Positions 17,541 through 27,073 of a stretch of DNA of 50,659 nucleotides are shown piece by piece. The DNA is taken from NCBI GenBank assembly GCA_025055035.1, contig JANWZB010000007.1, positions 1-50,659 of the forward strand, read 5' to 3'. The number at the start of each line of letters is the position of its first letter. Position 1 is the first letter of the stretch. The notes below the pieces were generated by a model. The model ran no database searches, was not told where the DNA came from, and saw only the letters and a program-made list of their open reading frames with translations. This DNA is from Candidatus Kapaibacterium sp. (lineage in GTDB: Bacteria; Bacteroidota; Ignavibacteria; Kapaibacteriales; UBA4661). Made by a program: the position numbers and the translations under genes.

Positions 17541-19934
17541 ATGTCTTTTTCCTCTCTCTCGCAATGTGCGTGTCGAATCTTTGCTCTGCTCCTATCAGGG
17601 ACACTGGTCGCGCAAAACCATCGTTCTGCTTCGCAGCAGCACAAGTACGATATTCTGCGCTACGTTCAACCATTGATTGGTACGGCAGGACATGGTCATA
17701 CCTATCCGGGGGCTACTGCTCCTTTCGGCATGATTCAGCTTAGTCCTGATAATGGCATTGAGGGATGGGACTGGTGCAGTGGCTACCACTATAGCGACAG
17801 TATTATTGCCGGCTTCAGCCATACGCATATAAGCGGAACAGGAATTGGAGATTTCCTTGATATTTCCATCATGCCTATCAATATCAATACTCCCGATGAC
17901 AGGCCAAACCTTGCTTCTGTGCGATGGGTTGGTGGTAAAGATACAGCACGATACGGAACACGGCAGGATGGCGCACGCCGATTAACCGATTGGTGCGCAC
18001 AGTTTTCTCATACAAATGAAACAGCAACAGCAGGATACTATCGTGTACAGTTCGCCGACTCAAGTTTTGGGAAACCAAGCCCTGCACGCGGCATTACTGC
18101 TGAGCTTACAGCATCGGAACTTGTAGGCGTTCATCGCTATACATTCCCCAACAGCATACGTGCTGGTATTGTGCTTGACCTCAGCTTTGCTGTGAATTGG
18201 GATAATACAACCGATGCATTTCTTCGTGTGCGTTCCAATACTCTTGTTTCAGGGTACCGTTTCTCTACGGGTTGGGCACGAGCACAGCGTGTCTTTTTTG
18301 CAATCGAGTTCTCACGACCATGTGTTGTTTGGCAAGGGCTTCGGGATTCCGCAACTATACAGGATATGCCGCGTGAGTTGCAAGGAAAGAATACACGGGC
18401 ATTCTTTGAGTTTACGAACCAATCTCTTGCACCTCTCACTATCAAAGTTGGTTTGTCTTCTGTAAGTGAGGAAGCTGCTCTTGCAGCGCTGCAGGACGTG
18501 CAAGGGAAATCGTTCGACACTATACGCGATGCAACACAAGCAGCTTGGCGCAAGGAATTGCAAAAAATCCGTTTGTTCGATGTTGCAGATAGTATCCAAA
18601 CAATGTTTGTAACAGCGCTCTACCATACATTTCTGGCTCCTATGCGCTTTTCTGATGCACATGGCACATATCAAGAAAGCCGCTTTAACTTTGTTTTTAC
18701 CAATCCGAAGACAACCTTTTTCCCTGTCAAGCGCACACGTACTATTCGCTACGATGTGTTTTCTTTGTGGGATACCTTCCGTGCTGTTCACCCACTGTTT
18801 ACCCTCGTACAACAGGAACGCGTCCGAGATATGCTGCTATCACTCCTCGACCATTACTACAGTTTTGGCGTTCTTCCTGTGTGGTCTTTGTGGGGAACAG
18901 AAACGAAAACTATGACAGGATACAATGCCGTCCCTGTACTTGCTGATGCTATACGCAAAGGCTTTCTGTCGAAGCGTGAAGCAGAGCAGGCGTATCGCGC
19001 CATGAAAGCCTCTGCAAATGAAGACACACTCTGCGTGAATCTGTACCGACAATACGGTTTCGTTCCACACGACAAAGACGGATTTTCCGTTACCAAGACG
19101 CTAGAATTTGCATTTGCAGACTGGTGTATTGCCGAAACTGCACGTTTGCTTGGTAAATCTAACGACGAGCGAGAATTTCGTAAGCGCTCTCAGTACTGGC
19201 GCAACGTGCTCGACACAGCAACACGTTTTATGCGCGCGAGGCTATCCGATAGCTCTTGGAAATTACCATTTGACCCACTCTATTCCGACCACAGCTTTGA
19301 TGCTGAGTACACCGAAGGCAATGCATGGCATTATGCATGGTTTGTACCCCATGATATCGAGGGCTTGATTCAAGCATACGGTGGCACACAAAGCTTTATC
19401 CGTAAGCTTGACACATTGTTCACTCTTGATGAACCTGTACGTGGGACAAATTCATCGGTGGACATCAGTGGTCTTCTTGGTCAGTATGCTCATGGGAATG
19501 AGCCGAGCCATCATATCGCTCATCTCTACACCTATGCCGGTAAGCCTTCCCGCACTCACGAACGAACACGCCACATCATTCAAAAACTCTACAGTGCACA
19601 CCCAGATGGTTTGTGTGGGAATGATGACTGTGGTCAAATGTCGGCATGGCTTGTGTGGAACATGGTAGGTTTATATCCTGTGAATCCCGCAAGTGCCGAA
19701 TATGCTCTTACTTCTCCCTATGCACCTAAAGCAGAAATACAGGTTGGGCGAGGTCGTACATTCACTATTCTCGCACATCGCACATCAGAGACACATCGGT
19801 ATATTGCTTCTGCACGACTCAATGGCAAGCCTCTTACTAGACCATTCCTGAAGCACAGCGACATCGTACGCGGTGGCATTCTAGAGCTTCAAATGAGCAA
19901 TCAACCACACACCCCATGGGAACGTACACAGTAG
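17541..19934 (+). CDS. GH92 family exo-alpha-mannosidase, exported
   Basis: 797 residues with an N-terminal signal peptide. The GH92 signatures are all present: YVQPLIGTAGHGHTYPGATAP, WDWCSGYHYSD, GFSHTHISGTG, the general-acid region EYTEGNAWHYAWFVPHD (about residues 588-604), calcium-site NEPSHHIAHLY (about 652) and the catalytic-base region GNDDCGQMSAW (about 693). GH92 enzymes are calcium-dependent inverting alpha-mannosidases (1,2-, 1,3-, 1,4-, 1,6- or mannose-1-phosphate specific). The linkage cannot be read here. It lies 6 bases after the FAD enzyme and 38 bases before the symporter, so mannose or a mannose-containing sugar is a likely product for uptake. Confidence 0.95.
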   Translation: MSFSSLSQCACRIFALLLSGTLVAQNHRSASQQHKYDILRYVQPLIGTAGHGHTYPGATAPFGMIQLSPDNGIEGWDWCSGYHYSDSIIAGFSHTHISGTGIGDFLDISIMPININTPDDRPNLASVRWVGGKDTARYGTRQDGARRLTDWCAQFSHTNETATAGYYRVQFADSSFGKPSPARGITAELTASELVGVHRYTFPNSIRAGIVLDLSFAVNWDNTTDAFLRVRSNTLVSGYRFSTGWARAQRVFFAIEFSRPCVVWQGLRDSATIQDMPRELQGKNTRAFFEFTNQSLAPLTIKVGLSSVSEEAALAALQDVQGKSFDTIRDATQAAWRKELQKIRLFDVADSIQTMFVTALYHTFLAPMRFSDAHGTYQESRFNFVFTNPKTTFFPVKRTRTIRYDVFSLWDTFRAVHPLFTLVQQERVRDMLLSLLDHYYSFGVLPVWSLWGTETKTMTGYNAVPVLADAIRKGFLSKREAEQAYRAMKASANEDTLCVNLYRQYGFVPHDKDGFSVTKTLEFAFADWCIAETARLLGKSNDEREFRKRSQYWRNVLDTATRFMRARLSDSSWKLPFDPLYSDHSFDAEYTEGNAWHYAWFVPHDIEGLIQAYGGTQSFIRKLDTLFTLDEPVRGTNSSVDISGLLGQYAHGNEPSHHIAHLYTYAGKPSRTHERTRHIIQKLYSAHPDGLCGNDDCGQMSAWLVWNMVGLYPVNPASAEYALTSPYAPKAEIQVGRGRTFTILAHRTSETHRYIASARLNGKPLTRPFLKHSDIVRGGILELQMSNQPHTPWERTQ

Positions 19935-19972
19935 CCCGATACCAGCACAGCCCAACGATTTATGGAATACCC

Positions 19973-21796
19973 ATGAACTCCACCTTGCACCCCCTCGACC
20001 TTGCTATTATTATTGGTTACGTTATTGGCACTATTATCCTAGGGTTTGTCATCTCCAAGCGTGCTGCACGAAGCCTACAGTCGTACTTTTTGGCAGACAA
20101 TAGCCTAGACTGGAAATATTTGGGATTATCGAATGCATCGGGGATGTTTGACATCTCGGGCACAATGTGGACAGTATCTATTGCGTTCATCTATGGTCTC
20201 AAAAGCGCATGGATACCCTGGCTATGGCCTGTGTGGAATCAAGTGTTTGTTATGATTTTCCTTGCAGTGTGGATGCGCCGCAGCGGTGTTATGACAGGCG
20301 CAGAGTGGATAACATTTCGCTTCGGAACAGGACGCGGTGCACAGCTTTCCCACATTATTGTTGTCATCTTTGCACTTGTTACAGTGATTGGCTTCATCGC
20401 CTACGGATTCGAGGGTGTTGGAAAGTTTGCAGCAGTGTTTCTTCCGTGGGATTTATCATTTCATGCTCTAGGGCGCTCATTCACAAATGATGAAGGGTAT
20501 GCACTACTGATTATGGCGCTCACAACGCTGTACTGCATTAAAGGCGGTATGTATAGCGTTGTCCTCACAGAAATGATGCAGTTTATCCTTATGACACTAG
20601 CATGCCTGGTTGTCGGCATCATTGCAATGATACACGTGCGCCCAGAGCTACTCAATGCCCACATTCCTGCTGGCTGGAAAGATTTGTGGTTCGGGTGGAC
20701 TATTAATCTTGATTGGTCGAGCATTCTACCAGCAGTGAATGACCGTATCAAGACAGACGGCTTTGAGATGTTTGGCTGGGCAATGATGCTTATGATTTTC
20801 AAAGGTATTCTCGCAAGTATTGCCGGTCCTGTACCTAGCTACGACATGCAGCGTGTTCTTGCAACACGAAGCCCCTCGGACGCTGCTAAAATGAGTGGTT
20901 TCACAATTCTTGTGTTATACATGCCGCGCTATTTCATGGTCGCTGGCTTAACGGCACTTGCTCTCGTATTTTTCTCCGATGAAATTGCTGCAATGGGCAG
21001 CAATATTGATTTTGAGCTAGTACTGCCACTTGCTATTCGCAACTTTATTCCTGTGGGATGGCGAGGAATTCTCCTTGCAGGCTTGATTGCAGCGTTTATG
21101 TCCACATTTGCAGCATTTGTTAATGCTGCTCCAGCATACCTTGTCAATGATATCTACAAACGGTATATCAATCCTGATACTTCTGATAGAACAAGCGTCC
21201 GTTTGAGCTATATTTCGTCCATTGTGCTAGTGCTTATCGGTATTGTTTTCGGCTTCTTTGTTGAATCGATTGATACTATCACGAAGTGGATTGTTGCCTC
21301 GCTGTACGGCGGCTACACAGCATCAAATGCTTTAAAATGGCTGTGGTGGCGATTCAACGGGTATGGGTATTTTTGGGGCATGATAGCCGGTCTTGCCGGT
21401 TCTATGACCATACCAAAACTTTTCCCTGAACTTTCTTCGCTCAATGCATTCCCAATAATCTTTGCGATTGCTCTATCTGGCTCTTTACTTGGTACTCTGC
21501 TCACAGCCCCAGAAGATGATGCAACGCTCATGGAATTCTACCGCCGTGTCCGACCGTGGGGCTTCTGGAAACCTATTATTGCAAAAATACAGGCAGAAGA
21601 TGCCAGCTTTCAAGGCAATACAAGCTTCTGGCACGATATGTTGAACTGTGCTCTCGGCATTACATGGCAAATGACCCAAGTTATCTTGCCTATGTATCTT
21701 GTCTTCGGTATGTGGAGTGAGATGGCTGTGACATTAGCAGTATTTTCGCTGTGTACATGGCTTTTAAAGCGCTGGTGGTGGGATAGATTAGAATAG
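19973..21796 (+). CDS. sodium:solute symporter (SSS family), probable sugar transporter
   Basis: About 607 residues from the ATG at 19973 (MNSTLHPLDLAI). The ORF-track start at 19916 would overlap the GH92 gene and place a polar stretch before the first membrane segment. About thirteen hydrophobic segments are visible. The family features SYFLADNSLDWKYLGLSNASGMFDISGT and the later LLAGLIAAFMSTFAAFVNAAPAYLVNDIYKRY, near the sodium site, are clear. It is the last gene of the DUF4434-FAD-GH92 operon and probably moves the sugar released by those enzymes across the inner membrane with sodium. The precise substrate is not readable. Confidence 0.9.
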   Translation: MNSTLHPLDLAIIIGYVIGTIILGFVISKRAARSLQSYFLADNSLDWKYLGLSNASGMFDISGTMWTVSIAFIYGLKSAWIPWLWPVWNQVFVMIFLAVWMRRSGVMTGAEWITFRFGTGRGAQLSHIIVVIFALVTVIGFIAYGFEGVGKFAAVFLPWDLSFHALGRSFTNDEGYALLIMALTTLYCIKGGMYSVVLTEMMQFILMTLACLVVGIIAMIHVRPELLNAHIPAGWKDLWFGWTINLDWSSILPAVNDRIKTDGFEMFGWAMMLMIFKGILASIAGPVPSYDMQRVLATRSPSDAAKMSGFTILVLYMPRYFMVAGLTALALVFFSDEIAAMGSNIDFELVLPLAIRNFIPVGWRGILLAGLIAAFMSTFAAFVNAAPAYLVNDIYKRYINPDTSDRTSVRLSYISSIVLVLIGIVFGFFVESIDTITKWIVASLYGGYTASNALKWLWWRFNGYGYFWGMIAGLAGSMTIPKLFPELSSLNAFPIIFAIALSGSLLGTLLTAPEDDATLMEFYRRVRPWGFWKPIIAKIQAEDASFQGNTSFWHDMLNCALGITWQMTQVILPMYLVFGMWSEMAVTLAVFSLCTWLLKRWWWDRLE

Positions 21797-21815
21797 ACCA
21801 GTGAGCATCTTCTTT

Positions 21816-22295
21816 CTATGCATCTGTCTGCCGCTCGTACTCCTCATCAATAAGCTGCGGCAACGACTGGGATGCACGCACAGCGAGCGCATCAGCATGT
21901 TCGTTTTCCGTATTTCCAGCATGACCACGTACCCATATAAATTCAACATCATGCTGTTCGAGAAGAGTCAATAGTTGCTCCCACAAATCAGCGTTTTCAG
22001 CTGCTTGGCGCTTATTTCGTTTCCAGCCTTGCTTTCTCCAGCGCTGCGCCCAACCCTTGTTGACAGCGTTCACGATATACGCAGAATCGGTATACACCAG
22101 TACACGACAAGGTTGCTTGAGCGTCTCTAATCCACGGATAACCCCTAGCAGCTCCATACGATTATTCGTCGTTTTCCTGTACCCGGCTGAAAGCTCCTTG
22201 CGATGATGACCGAAAAGCAAAATAACACCGTAGCCACCCGGTCCGGGATTCCCGCTACACGCTCCATCAGAATACATTATGACTGTTGGCTTCAT
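21816..22295 (-). CDS. rnhA: ribonuclease HI
   Basis: 159 residues, the normal size. The catalytic acid residues are in place: Asp10 in MYSDGACSGNPGPGGYG, Glu48 in NNRMELL, Asp70 in VYTDSAY, and Asp135 with His125 in WVRGHAGNTENEHAD. The basic protrusion helix (WAQRWRKQGWKRNKRQ) of the E. coli-type enzyme is also present. It cleaves the RNA strand of RNA:DNA hybrids, for example R-loops and Okazaki primers. It is convergent with the symporter, with 19 bases between stops and no room for a strong terminator. Confidence 0.97.
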   Translation of the reverse strand: MKPTVIMYSDGACSGNPGPGGYGVILLFGHHRKELSAGYRKTTNNRMELLGVIRGLETLKQPCRVLVYTDSAYIVNAVNKGWAQRWRKQGWKRNKRQAAENADLWEQLLTLLEQHDVEFIWVRGHAGNTENEHADALAVRASQSLPQLIDEEYERQTDA

Positions 22296-22473
22296 ACTCC
22301 GTCTTACATGCTGTGTACTGATATATCCAGTATTTGCGGTACAATCACCTACAAATACTCACTTATCTTATGCATACCCAGTACAATCCGTGTAAAAACT
22401 GTTGTTTGAATAGCGGGAAAATACGATTTTTTGTCATACTCCACTCCTACTACATTCTTTCTCTGCATATGCT

Positions 22474-25137
22474 ATGAAACGATTTCTCACTTTTCTCGTT
22501 CTTGCAATGCTGCTAGTTATTGTTATTCTTGCAGCACTACCATTGCTTTTCAAGGACCGCATTGTTCAGTACGCAAAGTCTCAGGCAAACCAGACACTTG
22601 CCGCAAAAGTAGACTTTGGAGATATAGATATCTCTCTCCTACGATATTTCCCGCGTGTCGCACTTGTGTTCCGTGATGTTTCTATCGCAAACCTTGCACC
22701 ATTTGATGGTGATACACTGTTTTCTGCACGGGAAATTGCTCTGACAATTGAACCTTTATCGTACATAAGAAACGGCGATGTCGAGATTGTTACACTGCAC
22801 ATGCAACGCCCCCGTGTGTACACTCATGTACTCTCGGACACACAGAAAAATTGGCAAATCACTCGAAAAGAAGAATCCTCAGTAGAAGACACATCCACCC
22901 AAAGCTCATTACGCCTTGCGTTGAAATCATACACTATCACCGATGGATTCTTCCGCTTTCGCAGTGAACCTGCCAACCGCGACTTCATATTGGAGAACAT
23001 TCAGCACGAAGGCAGTGGTGACTTTGCACAACAGGTCTTCACGCTCGTTACCCGCACAACAGCGCTCATGACGTTTTCACAGCGCGGCTCAACATACTTG
23101 GACTCTATCCGCACAACACTGACCGCAGAAATTGGCGTTGATATAGGCAAAAATATCTACACGTTCAAGGATAATGAGCTTACATTGAACGAGCTTCACG
23201 CAGGATTTGAAGGCTCGATAGGCTTACCTGATGACCGTGATGATATCGACTTCGACCTTCGCTTTGCCACACGCGATGCTGACTTCAAAGCATTTCTCTC
23301 TGTTCTTCCGACAGCTTATTCCTCGCAACTCAGCGACGTCAAGGCAAGTGGAAGTGTCAACATACAAGGATTTGTGAAAGGCGCATACAATGATACAAGC
23401 TATCCTGCATTTGCACTGCGTACTGTAGTCAATAACGGCAGTGCTGAGCATCCTCGCCTTCCAGTACCGCTCAAGGCGGTCACGCTGGACTGTGATATCA
23501 CTCATCCGGGCGGTAGCTTAGACCGCAGTGTTATTCTTCTTCGGCAGCTATCACTGCTACTAGCTGGCAATCCATTTGACATGAACCTAGAAGCACGTAC
23601 TCTGCTGTCCGATCCCACAGTCTCTGTGGCTGCACGAGGGCGCATCAACCTCGCCGATATAAAGCGCTTTCTTGACTTCAAAGCACTCAACACTCTTCAG
23701 AACGGCATTATCACAGTTGATGCCTCGTTTCGTGGGGCAATGTCAGCAGTGAAGAGTAAAAACTATCAACGCCTAGATGTCGCAGGCTCGATGACTGTAG
23801 ACAATCTTGAGATTGCTTCTGACAGCTTGCCAGCGAAAATTGTAGTGCAAACGGCAACATTGAGCTTGAGTCCTCAAAGGGCGATGCTGTCGCGGTGTGC
23901 CATCTTGCTTGGAGAAAGTGATATTGCGCTTGAAGGACAACTCGAAAACCTTATCGGATATGCTCTCTATGATGAGACACTTGTGGGTATGGTACGGTTG
24001 CGGTCTGAATATCTCAATGTTAATCCTTGGCTCAAAGCTAGTTCTCACTCCGATTCTCTTGGAACACCGCGTGCATCGTCGCGCACAAACCCCGATACTG
24101 TGGCACGGAGCATTGAACTTCCCAGGAATATTGATTTTACAATGCAAGCTTCTATGCAACGCCTCATATTTTCGAATCTCGATATGCAGGAAGCTCAGGG
24201 CACTATGACGCTACGGAATAAGATACTACGATTCGACAATCTTGGCGTCAAGCTTCTGGGTGCACGAATGATTGCAAGCGGCTTATACAACACGCAGACG
24301 CCGCTTCAGCCACAGATAACGTTTTCTCTCCAGCTTGCTGATATCGGTATACGCACACTATATGAAAAATTCATGACCGTTCGGGAATTTGTGCCCTTTG
24401 CCCATCACATGCAAGGCATCATAGGAATGAAAGTACAACTCTCTACAGACCTTGATCAGAACCTTAAGCCACTATGGAACACCTTCTCCAGCAACGGAAT
24501 TGTCAATCTCAGCGCACTGAAGCTCGAGGACTTTACACCATGTAATGCGATTGCTGACGTACTCAAAATCGATGCTCTACGCAATCCGACACTCTCGAAA
24601 TTCAGCGCATTTTATGAAATTAAGAACGGACGCCTATACATCAAGCCTTTCAAAACAACACTCGCAGGTATTAATGTCAGCATCGAGGGGTCGAATGGTA
24701 TTGACAAATCTCTCGACTACATCGTACATCTTACTATTCCTGTTGAACGCCTCTCAAGCGCCGCATTTGATGCACTTGGAGCGCTTGGTGGTTTGAACCT
24801 CGCAGCACTTAAGCCCAAAACTATTCCTGTTATCATCCGCGTTGGTGGCACATTCGATAATCCTATTATTCAGCCGTCTTTAGAAGGAGCACAAAATGTA
24901 GGGCAGCAAGTTCTCGATGCTGCACAGGAAGAAATAAAACGCCGTGCCGAAGAAGAAATTCAGAACGCACAACGTAAGCTCAAGGAAGAAGCTGAGCGCC
25001 ATGCAAAAGAGCTTGAAGAAAAAGCAAAACAAGAGGCAGACCGCAAAGCACGAGAACTAGAGCAAAAAGCAAAAGAAGAACTGAAAAGACGCCTACCATT
25101 GAACATTTTTGGTGGGAAGGATACAACACGCAATTGA
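22474..25137 (+). CDS. AsmA-like protein with charged C-terminal helical tail
   Basis: 887 residues. One N-terminal membrane segment (MKRFLTFLVLAMLLVIVILAA) is followed by a beta-rich periplasmic body that opens VDFGDIDISLLRYFPRVAL, typical of AsmA/DUF748-type repeating beta-groove proteins. The AsmA-like C-terminal region, with KPFKTTLAGINVSIEGSNG and SLDYIVHLTIPVERL, lies at about residues 720-790. AsmA-like proteins are thought to carry phospholipids between membranes. The last 75 residues are almost entirely Glu/Lys/Arg/Ala and predicted helical or coiled-coil. It is monocistronic. Confidence 0.87.
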   Translation: MKRFLTFLVLAMLLVIVILAALPLLFKDRIVQYAKSQANQTLAAKVDFGDIDISLLRYFPRVALVFRDVSIANLAPFDGDTLFSAREIALTIEPLSYIRNGDVEIVTLHMQRPRVYTHVLSDTQKNWQITRKEESSVEDTSTQSSLRLALKSYTITDGFFRFRSEPANRDFILENIQHEGSGDFAQQVFTLVTRTTALMTFSQRGSTYLDSIRTTLTAEIGVDIGKNIYTFKDNELTLNELHAGFEGSIGLPDDRDDIDFDLRFATRDADFKAFLSVLPTAYSSQLSDVKASGSVNIQGFVKGAYNDTSYPAFALRTVVNNGSAEHPRLPVPLKAVTLDCDITHPGGSLDRSVILLRQLSLLLAGNPFDMNLEARTLLSDPTVSVAARGRINLADIKRFLDFKALNTLQNGIITVDASFRGAMSAVKSKNYQRLDVAGSMTVDNLEIASDSLPAKIVVQTATLSLSPQRAMLSRCAILLGESDIALEGQLENLIGYALYDETLVGMVRLRSEYLNVNPWLKASSHSDSLGTPRASSRTNPDTVARSIELPRNIDFTMQASMQRLIFSNLDMQEAQGTMTLRNKILRFDNLGVKLLGARMIASGLYNTQTPLQPQITFSLQLADIGIRTLYEKFMTVREFVPFAHHMQGIIGMKVQLSTDLDQNLKPLWNTFSSNGIVNLSALKLEDFTPCNAIADVLKIDALRNPTLSKFSAFYEIKNGRLYIKPFKTTLAGINVSIEGSNGIDKSLDYIVHLTIPVERLSSAAFDALGALGGLNLAALKPKTIPVIIRVGGTFDNPIIQPSLEGAQNVGQQVLDAAQEEIKRRAEEEIQNAQRKLKEEAERHAKELEEKAKQEADRKARELEQKAKEELKRRLPLNIFGGKDTTRN

Positions 25138-25261
25138 CATTCCGTTTTTCTCCAACTTCACACTACTTCACACTAGCGTACTAGGAACGCAATTGCATTC
25201 CATCCTGATTTTATTGCTGCACGGTGTGCACAAGCACGAGAACGCACAAGTAGATGTTTTT
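25138..25261. other. intergenic stretch with a 10-bp tandem repeat
   Basis: Two head-to-tail copies of ACTTCACACT (25155-25164 and 25165-25174) lie after the AsmA-like gene. No gene or convincing terminator is visible. The repeat could be an operator or chance. Confidence 0.3.
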
Positions 25262-25292
25262 TTTGCCATATAATTCAAAATCCATATATTTG
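25262..25292 (+). promoter_or_regulatory. consensus Bacteroidota promoter of the S1-domain gene
   Basis: TTTG at 25262-25265 is followed by exactly 19 bases and then TATATTTG at 25285-25292, matching TTTG-N19-TAnnTTTG at every defined position. Transcription would start around 25299 and leave a leader of roughly 130 bases. This is the clearest sign of the Bacteroidota-type primary sigma factor in the window. Confidence 0.8.
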
Positions 25293-25429
25293 CAGTCTGT
25301 GTTTCGCAACACGAGCAAATCGCAAGTCGAGATATAACAACCTCTTGCACCTTAGCACACATGACTTCTATGCGTAGCACAGTAGGCTATAAACCATCCT
25401 AGTTTCGTACGTTTTTGTTTTCGTTTGAT

Positions 25430-26887
25430 ATGACTGACGAGCAACAAGTAGAATTTGCTGGCACGGCTCCATCGACATACGCTCACAATGCCACTCCAGA
25501 GTCTGCAGCAGCAGACCCTGCTACAGAACACATTACAGAACAGGCTGCTACTTCTTCTACCCAAGAAGCAACTTCAGCTGCTCAGAACGTACCTATCTCG
25601 GCATCTGTTCCTGAACCTCCTGAACACCAGGCGATACCATCGTCCGACGCTGCTTTGTCCCAACATTCTACTGTCGCAGCATCACCAGCTTCTGCAAAAC
25701 AGCCTGACTACGATGTTGAGGCAATCTACCCAGAAATTGTTGCTGCAAAGAACAACAAAACGACCCTCGAGGTTACAGGACTACGCAGGGTGCGCGGCGG
25801 CATCTTGGTAAGCTATAAAGGAATGCCGCTGTTTCTCCCTACCTCTCACTTATCACTTAAAGCAAACCCCAGTGAGAACGAGCTTCTTGCACTCATCCAG
25901 CAAACATTCCCTGTCCACGTCCATGAGATTAACGATAACGACAAGACTAAAGTCATCGTTACGCGGCGCAAGCTTCTCCGTGCCGACCAATTGAAAGAAT
26001 TTCATGTAGGACAAATTGTTGAAGGTAAGGTTGTTTCTTTCACTGAGTTCGGTGCATTTATCAATCTAGGAACAGTAGACGGCATGGTGCATGTATCGGC
26101 TATTTCTCGCCGCCGTATCAATCACCCTTCAGAAGTTCTCAAAAAGGGCGATACTGTCCGCGCTGTTGTTAAGGAAATAAATGAAGCTGGTCAGCGCCTT
26201 TCCCTTTCTATGCGAGAGCTTGAGCCTGACCCCTGGCAAGGTGCAGCAGCAGAATTCCCCGTTGGTACTATTCACAAAGGTAAAGTGAAAAGCTTAACAC
26301 CATTTGGTGCATATATCGAGCTCCGTCCAGGTATCGAAGGTCTTATTCATATTTCCGAAATGTCGTGGGCACGCCGTATTAAGCACCCTTCCGAGCTTTT
26401 TCAAGTTGGACAGGAAATTGACGTCTACATCCTCGATATCTCCGAAGAAAAGCAAAAAGTCTCTTTGGGATACAAACAAACTCAGCCCAATCCATGGGAA
26501 ACCATTACCGAGCGCTTTAAAGTTGGCGATAGAGTCGAGGGCACGGTGCGAGAATCGATCGACCGAGGTGTCGTCGTCAACATTGCAGAGGACATTGACG
26601 CTTTTATGCCCAAAGGCAAGATGCATCCATCGCTTCGCAACAAAGCACATCCGTTCAAAGTAGGAGATAAAATCGACGGTCTGTTTATCATGGATATTGT
26701 ACCAGAGAACCACTCTCTCATCCTAGGCATGGAGGGCTTCGACCAAAGTCCTGGTAAAAATGAGCGTGAGCAGCGCCGTGCACGCTCACAACAAGAGCAA
26801 ACCACTCTCGAACAGAAAGCAGACGTCAGCCTCGCAGACTTGCTCTCCGACGACGAAAAACGCAAGCTCTTTGGTACAGGAGAATAA
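25430..26887 (+). CDS. rpsA: S1 RNA-binding-domain protein (short ribosomal protein S1-like)
   Basis: About 485 residues from the ATG at 25430; the track start at 25415 is a TTG. The first 95 or so residues are low-complexity Ala/Ser/Gln/Pro/Glu. They are followed by a degenerate first S1 domain (LEVTGLRRVRGGILVSYKG) and two strong ones (GQIVEGKVVSFTEFGAFINLG; GTIHKGKVKSLTPFGAYIELR), then a weaker one (GDRVEGTVRESIDRGVVV). Domain linkers repeat as EPDPWQGA and QPNPWETI, as in ribosomal protein S1. It probably binds mRNA during initiation. E. coli S1 has six domains, whereas this has about four, so the rpsA symbol is tentative. A consensus promoter and a terminator bracket it. Confidence 0.85.
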   Translation: MTDEQQVEFAGTAPSTYAHNATPESAAADPATEHITEQAATSSTQEATSAAQNVPISASVPEPPEHQAIPSSDAALSQHSTVAASPASAKQPDYDVEAIYPEIVAAKNNKTTLEVTGLRRVRGGILVSYKGMPLFLPTSHLSLKANPSENELLALIQQTFPVHVHEINDNDKTKVIVTRRKLLRADQLKEFHVGQIVEGKVVSFTEFGAFINLGTVDGMVHVSAISRRRINHPSEVLKKGDTVRAVVKEINEAGQRLSLSMRELEPDPWQGAAAEFPVGTIHKGKVKSLTPFGAYIELRPGIEGLIHISEMSWARRIKHPSELFQVGQEIDVYILDISEEKQKVSLGYKQTQPNPWETITERFKVGDRVEGTVRESIDRGVVVNIAEDIDAFMPKGKMHPSLRNKAHPFKVGDKIDGLFIMDIVPENHSLILGMEGFDQSPGKNEREQRRARSQQEQTTLEQKADVSLADLLSDDEKRKLFGTGE

Positions 26888-26938
26888 GCCTTGTCATTTA
26901 TACAGTATCAATCTCGGTAGCGCATTATAAGCTCTTAT

Positions 26939-26973
26939 GCCGAATTGTTCTCACAGGACGATTCGGCTTTTTT
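26939..26973 (+). terminator. intrinsic terminator after the S1-domain gene
   Basis: Inverted repeat GCCGAAT (26939-26945) and ATTCGGC (26961-26967), followed directly by six T residues. It lies 52 bases beyond the stop codon. Confidence 0.85.
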
Positions 26974-27073
26974 GTGTATATTGCCTACTGCGTAGCCTAG
27001 CTCTCAGTTTGTTCTCACTACGTTTGGCAAGCTTGTGTACCGTGTATTCTCTGTGCACAATTTTCTACAGCAT

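Noticed and set aside
22300-22473. Promoter of the AsmA-like gene (TTTG followed by a T-rich stretch)
   Set aside because: The downstream element lacks the TA of TAnnTTTG and the spacing is off, so I did not annotate it.
25155-25174. Tandem ACTTCACACT as the start of a CRISPR or iteron array
   Set aside because: Only two copies, no spacers, no Cas or replication gene nearby; kept only as a short repeat.
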